Assembly: GCA_020636915.1 (NCBI GenBank)
Contig: JACJWV010000003.1
Coordinates: 309,397-373,396, forward strand
Reading direction: 5' to 3'
Length of the DNA: 64,000 nucleotides
From: Nocardioides sp.
Lineage (GTDB): Bacteria > Actinomycetota > Actinomycetes > Propionibacteriales > Nocardioidaceae
In this document: positions 1 through 10,201 of the stretch, piece after piece
How positions within the stretch are numbered: position 1 is the first letter of the stretch
Layout: each line of letters starts with the position of its first letter
The notes under the pieces: generated by a model
What the model saw: only the letters and a program-made list of their open reading frames with translations
Told to the model about the DNA's origin: nothing
Database searches by the model: none
Program-made: the position numbers and the translations under genes

Positions 1-387
1 GTGCTCCTCGGCTTCCGCTCGGGCGCGGGCCTGCTCGCGTGGCTGGCGGTCGCCGGGATCCTGGCCCTCTTCACCCTCGCCCTCACCTGGGTCGCGGTGC
101 TGGCCGGCCTGTCGGCGCGGTCCGTCGACGGCGCGGCCGCCTTCTCCTACCCGATCGTGCTCCTGCCGTTCGTCAGCTCCGCGTTCGTGCTGACCGACAC
201 GATGCCCGGGCCGGTGTGGGCCTTCGCCGAGCACCAGCCGGTGACCTCGATCGTCGAGACGATCCGTCACCTGCTCGCCCAGCAGCCGGTCGGCACCGAC
301 ATCTGGGTCGCGCTGGCGTGGTGCGTCGGCGTGCTGCTGGCGGCGTACACGCTCGCCGCGCTGGCCTATCGGCGCCGGTTCGCCTGA
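1..387 (+). CDS. ABC-2 type transporter permease, 3' part only
   Basis: This is the C-terminal part of an integral membrane permease of the ABC-2 (DrrB-like) family, which pairs with a cytoplasmic ATPase for export. The visible 128 residues hold three hydrophobic segments (about 12-35, 45-65 and 100-120) and the loop with FVLTDTMPGP, typical of the last part of these permeases. Complete family members are about 250 residues, so the gene almost certainly starts before the window and the GTG at base 1 is only an internal codon. The partner ATPase would be expected upstream, outside the window. Substrate cannot be told. Confidence 0.8.
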   Translation: MLLGFRSGAGLLAWLAVAGILALFTLALTWVAVLAGLSARSVDGAAAFSYPIVLLPFVSSAFVLTDTMPGPVWAFAEHQPVTSIVETIRHLLAQQPVGTDIWVALAWCVGVLLAAYTLAALAYRRRFA

Positions 388-419
388 AGCCCGGCCGGGG
401 CTCCGCGCCCCAGCTCAGC

Positions 420-2102
420 TCAGACGTGCCGTCGCGACTGCACGACGCGGAAGCGGGGCGCGACGTAGGCGCCGTCGGTGTACGACGCGTTCGCGGCCGG
501 GTTCGCGCCGGTGCCGTGGAAGTCGGAGAACGCCGCGGACTGGTTGACGAAGACGCCACCGAGCAGGTTCTCCGACAGCGCGACGCCGGCGTCGAGCGCG
601 GCCTCGCGCATCTCGTCGACGACCTCGCCCGAGGTCGAGTAGACGGCCGCCGTCATCGCGCCGTGCCGCTGCACCGTGTCGCGGAAGAGGTCGATCGACT
701 GCTCGGTCCCGGACGTCTCGATGAGGTAGGCGACCGGTCCGAAGCACTCGGTCTCGTAGACCTCCGCGTCGTCGGCCGTCAGCCGGAGCAGCGTGGGTGT
801 GCGCACGGTGGCGGCCTCGAAGGCGGGGTGCGTGACCGCGCGCGACGGGACCAGCACCTCACCCGAGGCCGCGGCGTCCAGGCGCGAGAGCACGCCGTCG
901 TTGACGATGCCGCCCAGCAGCTCGACCGCGCGGGCGTCGTCGCCGAGCAGCCGGCCGAGCGCGGCGCCGATGCCCTCGGCCACCTCCGCGGGCGACCTGA
1001 CGCCGTCCTCGGTCGCGACGCCGGCCGCCGGGAGGTAGACGTTCTGCGGCGCGGTGCACATCTGGCCGGAATAGAGCGAGAACGAGAAGGCCAGGTTCTG
1101 GCACATCGCAGCGAAGTCGGAGGTGGAGTCGACGACGACGGTGTTCACCCCGGCCTTCTCGGTGAAGACCACGGCCTGGGTGGCGTGCTGCTCGAGCCAG
1201 TCGCCGAAGGCGTTGCCACCGGTGAAGTCGACCAGCTTCACCTCGGGGCGTACGGCGAGGGTCGCGGCCAGGTGGTCGTCGGGCTGCTCCGCGGCCAGGG
1301 TCACCAGGTCGGCGTCGAAGCCCGCCTCGACCAGCACCTCCTGGCAGACCTGCACGGTGATCGCGAGCGGCAGCACCGCGGCGGGGTGCGGCTTGACGAC
1401 CACCGGGTTGCCGGTGACCAGCGAGGCGAACAGGCCGGGCCAGGAGTTCCAGGTCGGGAAGGTGTTGCAGCCGATGACCAGCGCGACCCCGCGCGGCACG
1501 ACCGTGAACGTCTTCTCCATCCGCAGCGGCTCGCCGCGCCCGGGCTTCTCCCAGAGCGCGGTCGCCGGGGTGCGGTGCATCTCGGCCCACGCGTAGGCGA
1601 TCGACTCCAGCGCCCGGTCCAGCGCGTGCGCGCCACCGGCCTGGAAGGCCATCACGAACGCCTGGCCGCTGGTGTGCTGCACCGCGTTGGCGAGCTCGAA
1701 GATGCGCGCGTGCAGCCGGTCGAGGATCTCCAGGCACACCCCCGTCCGGCCGTCGGGACCGGCGTCGCGCCAGGCCCGCATGCCGCCGCGCGCCGCCGAC
1801 AGCAGCGCGTCGACGTCCGCGGCCCGCGGGTAGGAGACACCGAGGTCGAAGCCGTACGGCGACCGCTCGGTCGCCACCGTCCCGGACGCACCCGGCGTGC
1901 TGAGCGGGAACTCCGCCCCGAGCCACCGCTCGAACGCGGCCCGGCCGAGCCCGGCCGCCTCCTCGCCGTACACCCGCGGCGACGGGGACTCGTCGAAGGC
2001 GGAGTAGAAGGTGCGGTGGGCGCACGCCTCGACGGCTGCGTCGAGGCGGGCTCGGTGCCGGTCGAGCAGGTCGGTGAGGAGGGCAGAGGGTGTGGTGGTC
2101 AT
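420..2102 (-). CDS. paaN: PaaN-type aldehyde dehydrogenase
   Basis: A 560-residue cytoplasmic aldehyde dehydrogenase superfamily protein matching the PaaN group of phenylacetate degradation, which oxidises the semialdehyde formed after ring opening of the phenylacetyl-CoA epoxide/oxepin. Visible features are the nucleotide-binding segment around GCNTFPTWNSWPG, the glutamate in FTEKAGVN and the catalytic cysteine in SGQMCTAPQN. It lacks the C-terminal MaoC-like hydratase domain of E. coli PaaZ, so hydrolysis of oxepin-CoA would need another protein. The start is the ATG at 2102, preceded by GGGGAG; an earlier in-frame start at 2153 lacks such a site. No other paa genes are nearby, so the pathway assignment rests on family similarity. 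Confidence 0.82.
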   Translation of the reverse strand: MTTTPSALLTDLLDRHRARLDAAVEACAHRTFYSAFDESPSPRVYGEEAAGLGRAAFERWLGAEFPLSTPGASGTVATERSPYGFDLGVSYPRAADVDALLSAARGGMRAWRDAGPDGRTGVCLEILDRLHARIFELANAVQHTSGQAFVMAFQAGGAHALDRALESIAYAWAEMHRTPATALWEKPGRGEPLRMEKTFTVVPRGVALVIGCNTFPTWNSWPGLFASLVTGNPVVVKPHPAAVLPLAITVQVCQEVLVEAGFDADLVTLAAEQPDDHLAATLAVRPEVKLVDFTGGNAFGDWLEQHATQAVVFTEKAGVNTVVVDSTSDFAAMCQNLAFSFSLYSGQMCTAPQNVYLPAAGVATEDGVRSPAEVAEGIGAALGRLLGDDARAVELLGGIVNDGVLSRLDAAASGEVLVPSRAVTHPAFEAATVRTPTLLRLTADDAEVYETECFGPVAYLIETSGTEQSIDLFRDTVQRHGAMTAAVYSTSGEVVDEMREAALDAGVALSENLLGGVFVNQSAAFSDFHGTGANPAANASYTDGAYVAPRFRVVQSRRHV

Positions 2103-2203
2103 CCGAGGCTCCCCGGGAGAAGGTGCTGTGACAGGTTCAGCACACTCTCGCACAGAACTGTCACACCCGGTGAGCCGGATCGCGCCGGGCTACCCTCCTG
2201 CCC

Positions 2204-2848
2204 GTGAGGGTGCGTTGGATCGGGCTGACGCTCGCGCTCGTGGCGCTGGGCGCCGCCGCGGGCTGGGGCCTGGGGATGCTCCGCGAGGAGCCCGCCACGA
2301 CCGTCGCCACCGCGTCACCGGTGCCCGCCCACGACCCGTCGGTCCCGGTGCTGCCGGACGCCCCCTACGCCCCCGACATCGGCTACCCGCCCCTGGCCTC
2401 CGACCTGACCTACCGCGTGCACGGCATCGGCTCCCCGGCGTACCGATGGCACTACGACGTGCCGGCCGGGTGGACGCCGGAGGAGGTGTCGCCGCTGTTC
2501 GAGACGCGGTGGCGGCCGGCCGACGAGCCGACGGTCGGTGGCTACAGCCTGCGGGTGAAGCTGGTCAACGAGCACCGCACCAACGCCGAGATGGTCGCCG
2601 AGAAGGAGGCGGCGATCGAGTCGATCTACGACGACGTCCACGTGCTCGCCCGCACCGACGACATGCTCTCCTTCCGCTACCGCGAGCCGGACACCAACCG
2701 CAAGCGGTTCAACACCTTCACGTGGTTCACCCCGCCCGGCGGCAGCACGGCGGAGTTCGAGATGAGCGTGGTCGGCCGCGACGTGGACCGGGCCGGCCTC
2801 GACAGCCTGCGCGACCACGTCGCGGCCAGCATCGAGAAGGTCAGCTGA
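2204..2848 (+). CDS. Membrane-anchored protein of unknown function
   Basis: A 214-residue protein starting at GTG with a single hydrophobic segment (about residues 5-24) after MRVRW, so it is probably anchored by its N-terminus with the rest outside the membrane. The exterior part has a proline-rich linker (30-60), then a soluble domain with many aromatic and charged residues and no cysteines. No family was recognised. It is separated by only 33 bases from the sugar porter gene and may be cotranscribed with it. Confidence 0.7.
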   Translation: MRVRWIGLTLALVALGAAAGWGLGMLREEPATTVATASPVPAHDPSVPVLPDAPYAPDIGYPPLASDLTYRVHGIGSPAYRWHYDVPAGWTPEEVSPLFETRWRPADEPTVGGYSLRVKLVNEHRTNAEMVAEKEAAIESIYDDVHVLARTDDMLSFRYREPDTNRKRFNTFTWFTPPGGSTAEFEMSVVGRDVDRAGLDSLRDHVAASIEKVS

Positions 2849-2881
2849 CCCCGGACCGGTCGCACGGGACGGAGCGGCACG

Positions 2882-4363
2882 GTGTCAACTCCCCCGTCTC
2901 GGGTGAGGCAGGTGGACTGCGAGCGGGTCGACGATCCGCAGATGCGCGATCACACCCAGCCGCGCACCAGCCGCTACGTCCTCGCCGTCGGCCTGGTGCT
3001 GCTCCTGTGCGGGCTGCTCTTCGGCTACGACCAGGGCGTCATCTCGGGTGCCCTGTCGGGCATCGAGAAGGAGTTCGGCCCCTCGACGTTCGTCATCGAG
3101 ATCATCACCAGCTGGGTCACGCTCGGCGCGATGGTCGGGGCCCTGGTCGCCGGTGTGCTCGCCGACCGGCTCGGCCGGCGGTTCACGCTGGTGCTGGCCT
3201 CGGTCATCTTCGTCGTCGGCGCGCTGCTCGAGGCACTCGCGCCGGGGACGACGGTGCTGGTCGTCGGCCGACTCGTGCTCGGCGCGGGGGTCGGCATCGC
3301 CTCGGTCGCCGGGCCGCTCTACGGCGCCGAGAACGCCGCCGCGCGGGACCGCGGCCGGATGGTCTCGCTCTACCAGATGGCCGTCACCATCGGCATCTTC
3401 CTGGCCTACTGGGCCGACTACCTGCTGATCGAGAACGACCGCTGGCGGCTGATGCTGGGCATCTCGGCGGTCCCGGCCGTGCTCCTGGTGCTGGTCGTGC
3501 TGCCGCTGCGCGACTCCGCGACGTGGTACGTCAAGGTCGGTCGCCGTACCGACGCCGAGGACGTCGTGCGCAAGGCCGAGCCCGAGGTCGACGCCGCCCA
3601 GCGGATCGCGGACATCGAGCAGGGACTGGCCAGCGAGCAGCAGGCGAGCTGGGGCGAGGTCTTCTCGCGGACCTGGCGCCGGCCGCTCATCGTCGCCGGG
3701 GGTCTCGCGGTCCTCCAGCAGCTGACCGGGATCAACGCGATCATCTACTACGCCAACACCATCTTCGCAGCCGCGGGCTTCGACTCACCGACCCAGCAGA
3801 GCCTCGCCACGCTCTGGGCGGTCGGCGGGGTGAACGTCCTCGCCACGCTCATCGCCGTGCTGTACGTCGACCGCTTCGGCCGCAAGCCGCTGCTCACCAT
3901 CGGGAGCTGGGGCATGCTGCTCAGCCTGCTGCTGGTCGCCGGCGCGTTCTTCCGCCTCGACGAGGTCAGCGCCTCCGACGCCGCGGCGCACGGGACGTCG
4001 AACGCCGGCCTGCTCGCCCTGGTCGGCACCGTCACCTTCATCGCCAGCTTCGCCTTCTCGCTGGGCCCGATCGTGTGGACCGTGATCAACGAGGTGTTCC
4101 CCAGCCACGTGCGCGGGAAGGGGGTGGCGGCCGCGACGGCACTCAACTGGTTCGCCGCCTGGGCCGTCACCCAGACCTTCCTGTCGGTGGTCGACCTGAC
4201 CAGCACGTCGGGAGCGTTCCTCATCTTCGCGTTCTTCTGCGCGGTGACGCTGTGGTTCGTGCACCGCTACGTCCCCGAGACCAAGGGCCGCACGCTGGAG
4301 GAGGTCCAGGCGATGTGGGCCGACCCCGACGAGCTCGAGCGGGCGATCGCCGCACGGGACTGA
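2882..4363 (+). CDS. Sugar porter, major facilitator superfamily
   Basis: A 493-residue, 12-helix sugar:proton symporter of the XylE/GalP/GLUT type. Diagnostic motifs are GYDQGVISGAL in helix 1, LADRLGRR after helix 2, LQQLTGINAIIYY in helix 7, YVDRFGRKP between helices 8 and 9, and the C-terminal VPETKGRTLEE. The GTG at 2882 has GGAG about ten bases upstream; the alternative ATG at 2942 (MRDHTQ) would remove a polar 20-residue tail and has no clear ribosome site. The particular sugar cannot be read from the sequence. A repeat array with inverted arms follows directly and may end transcription. Confidence 0.88.
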   Translation: MSTPPSRVRQVDCERVDDPQMRDHTQPRTSRYVLAVGLVLLLCGLLFGYDQGVISGALSGIEKEFGPSTFVIEIITSWVTLGAMVGALVAGVLADRLGRRFTLVLASVIFVVGALLEALAPGTTVLVVGRLVLGAGVGIASVAGPLYGAENAAARDRGRMVSLYQMAVTIGIFLAYWADYLLIENDRWRLMLGISAVPAVLLVLVVLPLRDSATWYVKVGRRTDAEDVVRKAEPEVDAAQRIADIEQGLASEQQASWGEVFSRTWRRPLIVAGGLAVLQQLTGINAIIYYANTIFAAAGFDSPTQQSLATLWAVGGVNVLATLIAVLYVDRFGRKPLLTIGSWGMLLSLLLVAGAFFRLDEVSASDAAAHGTSNAGLLALVGTVTFIASFAFSLGPIVWTVINEVFPSHVRGKGVAAATALNWFAAWAVTQTFLSVVDLTSTSGAFLIFAFFCAVTLWFVHRYVPETKGRTLEEVQAMWADPDELERAIAARD

Positions 4364-4388
4364 GTCAGTACGCCGGCGGCGCGGGTGC

Positions 4389-4645
4389 CGAGTCGGCGCA
4401 TCTTGCCCGCCCAGAGAGCCCGAGTCGGCGCATCTTGCCCGCCCAGAGAGCCCGAGTCGGCGCATCTTGCCCACCTCGTCGACCCCGCGCGCACAGGACA
4501 CGCCGACTCGACGTCCCCTGACGTGCAAGACGCGCCGACTCGACGTCCCCTGACGTGCAAGACGCGCCGACTCGACGTCCTCTGACGTGCAAGACGCGCC
4601 GACTCGACGTCCTCTGACGTACAAGACACGCCGACTCGGCATGCC
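4389..4645. repeat. 32-bp-period array with inverted arms (REP-like), copy 1
   Basis: Three direct units of exactly 32 bases start at 4389, 4421 and 4453 with core CGAGTCGGCGCATCTTGCCC. After a 28-base gap come five units in the opposite orientation, again at 32-base spacing (cores near 4501, 4533, 4565, 4597, 4629), with core GCAAGACGCGCCGACTCG. The two halves are reverse complements over about 17 bases, so single strands could form a long branched hairpin. The array fills the space between the converging ends of the sugar porter and kinase genes, which suits a role as a bidirectional terminator or mRNA 3' end protector. The 12-14 base segments between cores are also repeated, so this is not a CRISPR array. 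Confidence 0.9.
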
Positions 4646-4660
4646 CTGAGGAGGCGGTGC

Positions 4661-6145
<1,485 letters not shown>

Positions 6146-6307
6146 GGACACCCGGCCATTATCAGCGCACGCACCGGGCCGACCCCCGGTCACCACCCCG
6201 GTCGCCACCCCGGGGGCCGACCCTGAGCCGGACCGGGGTCGGCTCAGGGGTGGGTCGACGGACTTCCCCGATGTGCGGACCCGGCCTCGACCGCGAGGCT
6301 CGTGGCC

Positions 6308-7228
6308 ATGATCAAGGTCGACTCCCTCACCAAGTCGTACGGCGGCTTCACGGCCGTCGACGACGTCACGTTCACCGCCCGGCCCGGCCGGGTCACCGGC
6401 TTCCTCGGCCCCAACGGCGCCGGCAAGTCCACGACGATGCGGATCATGGTCGGTCTCACCCCGGCCACCTCCGGCACCACCGAGGTCAGCGGCCGCCGCT
6501 TCGCCGACCTGCCGAACCCCGGCCTCGAGGTGGGCGTCCTGCTCGACGCCTCCGCCCAGCACGCCGGCCGCACCGGTCGCGAGATCCTCACCGTCGCCGC
6601 CCACACCATGGGCCTCCCGCGCCGCCGCGTCGACGAGATGCTCGAGCGGGTCAGCCTGACCCCGAGCGAGGCCGGACGCCGCGTCCGCAACTACTCCCTC
6701 GGCATGCGGCAGCGCCTCGGCATCGCCACCGCGCTGCTCGGCGACCCCGAGGTCCTCATCCTCGACGAACCGGCCAACGGCCTGGACCCGGCGGGCATCC
6801 GCTGGATGCGCGACCTCCTCCGCGGGTACGCCGACGAGGGCGGCACCGTGCTGCTCAGCAGCCACCTGCTGCACGAGATCGAGGTGATCGCCGACGACCT
6901 CGTGGTCATCGGGCAGGGCCGGATCGTCGCCCAGGGCACCAAGACCGAGCTGCTCGCGAGCGCCGGCACCCTGGTGCGCACCCGCGACGTCCCCGGCCTC
7001 GCGCGCGCCCTCGTCGACGCCGACCTGGACTTCAGCAACCTGACCGACGCGCTCCGGGTCGACGCCGACGCCGAGCTGGTCGGCCAGGTCGCCCACTCCG
7101 CCGGCATCGCCCTCACCGAGCTGCGGCCGGCCGACGGGGCCGGGCTGGAGGAGATGTTCCTCGAGCTCACCGCAGACACCCAGCGCGACACCCAGTCGAT
7201 CCACGGCTCAGAAGGAGCAGCAGCATGA
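6308..7228 (+). CDS. ABC transporter ATP-binding protein
   Basis: A 306-residue ABC-2 exporter ATPase. Walker A is GPNGAGKST, the signature is YSLGMRQRLG and Walker B is VLILDEPANGLDP; a 90-residue C-terminal extension is typical of the DrrA/BcrA-like group. The ATG at 6308 is preferred because GAGG lies about ten bases upstream; GTG at 6302 is the alternative. Its stop overlaps the permease start (ATGA), so the two are translationally coupled and form one exporter. The divergent kinase lies 160 bases away and could share the control region. Substrate unknown. Confidence 0.9.
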   Translation: MIKVDSLTKSYGGFTAVDDVTFTARPGRVTGFLGPNGAGKSTTMRIMVGLTPATSGTTEVSGRRFADLPNPGLEVGVLLDASAQHAGRTGREILTVAAHTMGLPRRRVDEMLERVSLTPSEAGRRVRNYSLGMRQRLGIATALLGDPEVLILDEPANGLDPAGIRWMRDLLRGYADEGGTVLLSSHLLHEIEVIADDLVVIGQGRIVAQGTKTELLASAGTLVRTRDVPGLARALVDADLDFSNLTDALRVDADAELVGQVAHSAGIALTELRPADGAGLEEMFLELTADTQRDTQSIHGSEGAAA

Positions 7229-8043
7229 GCACCACCACCGTCGAGACCGACCTCGTGACCGCGGTCGCGCGTCCGGCACGACCGACCCCCGCACCCATCC
7301 CGATGTCGCGGATCGTGTCCGTCGAGCTGCGGAAGTCGTTCGACACCCGCTCCGGTTTCTGGCTGCTGGCCAGCGTCGGCATCCTCGCGGTCCTCACCAC
7401 CGCCGCGGTGATCCTGTTCGCGCCGGACGACCAGATCACCTACGACACGTTCGGCGCCGCGATCGGCATCCCGATGGCCGTCATCCTGCCGGTGATCGCC
7501 ATCCTGTCGATCACCAGCGAGTGGAGCCAGCGCACCGGCCTCACGTCGTTCACCCTCGTCCCGCACCGCGGCCGGATCATCCGTGCGAAGCTCGCGGTCG
7601 CGCTCGGCGTGGGCGTGGCCTCGATGCTGCTGGCGTTCGGCATCGGTGCGCTCGGCAACCTGCTGGGCGCCGCGATCGTCGGGGTCGACCCGGTCTGGGA
7701 CATCACCGGCGGCGACTTCGCCGGCCTGATCCTGTTCCAGATCCTCAACATGCTGATCGGCTTCATGCTCGGCGTGCTGTTCCGCAACTCCGCCGGCGCG
7801 ATCGTGGGGTACTTCGTCTACGGCTTCGTCCTCGGCACGATCACCCAGGTGCTGGCGTCGACCCAGGACTGGTTCGAGCGGGCACAGCCCTGGGTCGACT
7901 TCAACTACACCCAGGGCGCGCTGACCGACGCCACGTCGATGACGGGCGAGAACTGGCTCCAGCTCGCGGTCACCGGCTTCTTCTGGCTGGCGCTGCCGCT
8001 CGCGATCGGCCTGGTCGCGGTCTTCCGCTCCGAGGTGAAGTAG
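7225..8043 (+). CDS. ABC transporter permease (ABC-2 family)
   Basis: A 272-residue integral membrane protein with about six hydrophobic segments after a 35-residue cytoplasmic N-terminus. It has the pattern of an ABC-2 permease whose first helix follows VELRKSFDTRSGFWLL and whose next segment contains SITSEWSQRTGLTSFTLVP. It partners the ATPase encoded just upstream; the start overlaps that gene's stop and is preceded by GAAGGAG. The pair probably exports a lipid, drug or peptide, but nothing in the sequence identifies which. Confidence 0.88.
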   Translation: MSTTTVETDLVTAVARPARPTPAPIPMSRIVSVELRKSFDTRSGFWLLASVGILAVLTTAAVILFAPDDQITYDTFGAAIGIPMAVILPVIAILSITSEWSQRTGLTSFTLVPHRGRIIRAKLAVALGVGVASMLLAFGIGALGNLLGAAIVGVDPVWDITGGDFAGLILFQILNMLIGFMLGVLFRNSAGAIVGYFVYGFVLGTITQVLASTQDWFERAQPWVDFNYTQGALTDATSMTGENWLQLAVTGFFWLALPLAIGLVAVFRSEVK

Positions 8044-8122
8044 GCCGCGGCCACGTAACGGTTGCATCACCCTTCCCCGCCGCCCGGCTACTGTCGACGG
8101 ACGACGGGGGAGGGTGGTCTGC

Positions 8123-8689
8123 GTGAGCAGCGAGGCACTGACGCCGGACGAGATCGACGACCTCGCCCGGCGGGCGCAGCGGGGCGATCGCGACGCGCTC
8201 GAGGCGCTGCTCACGGCGGTCCGTCCTCGGGTGCTCAACGTCTGCCGCGGCGTGCTGCCGCACCTGCCCGACGCGGAGGACGCCTGCCAGGACGCGCTCC
8301 TCAACATCGCGAACAAGATCGGCTCCTGGGGTGGGCGAGGCCGGTTCACCACGTGGATGCACGTCGTCGCCGTCAACAGCGCGCGGTCGACGTACCGCCG
8401 GATGAAGCACCAGGCGACCGCGGCCGACCCGCAGGAGGTCGGCCCGCTCGAGCGGCCCGACCCACGCACGACCAGCGTCATCGCCGGCACCCGCCTGGAC
8501 CTCCTCGAGGCGATGGAGACCATCGAGCGCGACCACCCCCAGTTCGTGGAGCCACTGCTGCTGCGCGACGTCTACGGCCTCTCCTACGAGGAGATCGCGC
8601 AGCAGGTGGGCGCGCCGCTCGGCACGGTCAAGGCGCAGATCCACCACGGGCGGCGGCTCGCCCGTCCGCTGCTGCGGGGCGACGGGTGA
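8123..8689 (+). CDS. ECF-type RNA polymerase sigma factor
   Basis: A 188-residue ECF sigma-70 factor. Region 2 includes DAEDACQDALLNIANKIGSW and the core-binding/-10 recognition helices; region 4 includes YGLSYEEIAQQVGAPLGTVK, the helix-turn-helix that reads the -35 element. The GTG at 8123 lies about nine bases after GGGGAGG; GTG 8114 overlaps that site and is less likely. The gene overlaps the start of an exported M1 peptidase by four bases (GTGA). No anti-sigma factor gene is adjacent, so control of its activity is not evident. Confidence 0.88.
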   Translation: MSSEALTPDEIDDLARRAQRGDRDALEALLTAVRPRVLNVCRGVLPHLPDAEDACQDALLNIANKIGSWGGRGRFTTWMHVVAVNSARSTYRRMKHQATAADPQEVGPLERPDPRTTSVIAGTRLDLLEAMETIERDHPQFVEPLLLRDVYGLSYEEIAQQVGAPLGTVKAQIHHGRRLARPLLRGDG

Positions 8690-10128
8690 GGAGGACCCCG
8701 CGGTACGCCGTCGCCGGGCTCGCCTGCGCGCTGCTGCTGGCCGGTTGCACCTCCGACGCCGACCAGCCCGGCGAGTCGCCGTCGGCCGCGACGGCGCCGT
8801 CGCCCGAGGACCTCGCCGACGGCTACAGCACCCCGGTCGAGGACCGGGTCTACCCCGACGTCGGTGACCCGGGCGTGGACACCCTGCACTACTGGCTGAC
8901 CCTCGACTGGGATCCGGACTCCGAGCACCTGGACGCCGTCGAGCGAGTGCGGCTGCGCGCGACCGCCGACGCCGACGAGCTCCGCCTCGACCTCGCCGAG
9001 CCGATGCAGCCGAGCAGCGTCCGCCTCGACGGCCGCACGACGTCGTACACCCACGACGGCAAGGACCTCGTGGTGGACGCCCCGGTCGAGGCGGACAGCG
9101 AGCACACGCTGCTGATCCGCTACGCCGGCCGACCCGAGCAGGTGCCCGCGCCCGTGCAGCGGTCGGACTTCTCCAGCACCGGCTGGACCGTCACGGCCGA
9201 CGGGGGCGTGTGGACGATGCAGGAGCCCTACGGCGCCTACAGCTGGTACGCCGTCAACGACCAGCCGTCGGACAAGGCGCTCTACGACGTCACGATCTCC
9301 GCTCCGGCGCCGATGGTCGGCGTCTCCAACGGCCGGCTGGTGTCGCGCCGGACGCGAGGCGGCGACACGGTGACGCGGTGGCGGCTCGACGAGCCGGCGT
9401 CGTCGTACCTCGTCACGGTCGCGATCGGCGACCTGGAGATGGCCCGGGACGAGTCGCCGTCGGGCGTCCCGATCACCTACTGGACCCCGCGCGACCAGCC
9501 GGACCTCGCGCGCCGGCTGCACCGGGCGCCGGCCGGGATGGCGTGGCTCGAGGACCGGCTCGGACCGTTCCCCTTCGACCAGCTGGGGTTCCTCGTCGTC
9601 GACTCCAGGAGCGGCATGGAGACCCAGACGATGATCACCCTCGGCGACACGCGCTACGCGACCTCGCCGGAGGTGCTCGTCCACGAGATGGCGCACCACT
9701 GGTACGGCGACCAGGTCACGCCCGTCGACTGGCGCGACGTGTGGATGAACGAGGGGATGGCGACCTTCCTGCAGGGCACCTGGATGGCCGAGCACCGAGC
9801 CCTGCCCGCCGGCGAGCCCTTCACGCAGTGGGCGGGCTACGACACGCAGCTGCGCTCCACCGCCGGGCCGCCGGCCTTCTTCGACCCCGACTCCTTCGGC
9901 TCCGGCAACGTCTACTACATCCCCGCGGTGATGTGGGAGGAGCTGCGGAAGAAGCTGGGCGACGACCTGTTCTGGAAGCTGGTGCGGGAGTGGCCGGCCG
10001 TCCACGACGACGGCAACGCCGACTACGAGGACATCACCACCTGGTGGTCGGAGCACAGCGGGCAGGACCTGCAGGACTTCTTCGCCGCGTGGCTGCTGTC
10101 CCCGGACTCGCCGCGGGCGTCGGACTGA
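8686..10128 (+). CDS. M1 family metallopeptidase, lipoprotein
   Basis: A 480-residue zinc metallopeptidase related to aminopeptidase N, exported and lipid-anchored: the N-terminus has a hydrophobic signal ending in the lipobox LLAGC. The zinc site is HEMAHHWYGD with the third ligand in NEGMATF 18 residues later, and the substrate-binding GAMEN motif appears as GMETQ. It is shorter than full M1 aminopeptidases because the C-terminal helical domain is missing, as in other actinobacterial exported forms. The GTG start overlaps the ECF sigma stop, which suggests the peptidase is made together with the sigma factor. Confidence 0.88.
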   Translation: MRRTPRYAVAGLACALLLAGCTSDADQPGESPSAATAPSPEDLADGYSTPVEDRVYPDVGDPGVDTLHYWLTLDWDPDSEHLDAVERVRLRATADADELRLDLAEPMQPSSVRLDGRTTSYTHDGKDLVVDAPVEADSEHTLLIRYAGRPEQVPAPVQRSDFSSTGWTVTADGGVWTMQEPYGAYSWYAVNDQPSDKALYDVTISAPAPMVGVSNGRLVSRRTRGGDTVTRWRLDEPASSYLVTVAIGDLEMARDESPSGVPITYWTPRDQPDLARRLHRAPAGMAWLEDRLGPFPFDQLGFLVVDSRSGMETQTMITLGDTRYATSPEVLVHEMAHHWYGDQVTPVDWRDVWMNEGMATFLQGTWMAEHRALPAGEPFTQWAGYDTQLRSTAGPPAFFDPDSFGSGNVYYIPAVMWEELRKKLGDDLFWKLVREWPAVHDDGNADYEDITTWWSEHSGQDLQDFFAAWLLSPDSPRASD

Positions 10129-10201
10129 GGACCGGACCCGGCGATCTGCCGGGTTCTGCCCTGGGCGGATCCCCTTGCCCCGGCTCGTCCGACCGGGCAC
10201 C

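Noticed and set aside
39..2207. 722-codon frame antisense to paaN
   Set aside because: Arginine- and glycine-rich composition, no domain, and complete overlap with a well-supported gene.
4389..4645. CRISPR array (32-bp regular spacing)
   Set aside because: Both the core and the segment between cores repeat, the two halves face each other, and there are no cas genes. A CRISPR would have unique spacers.
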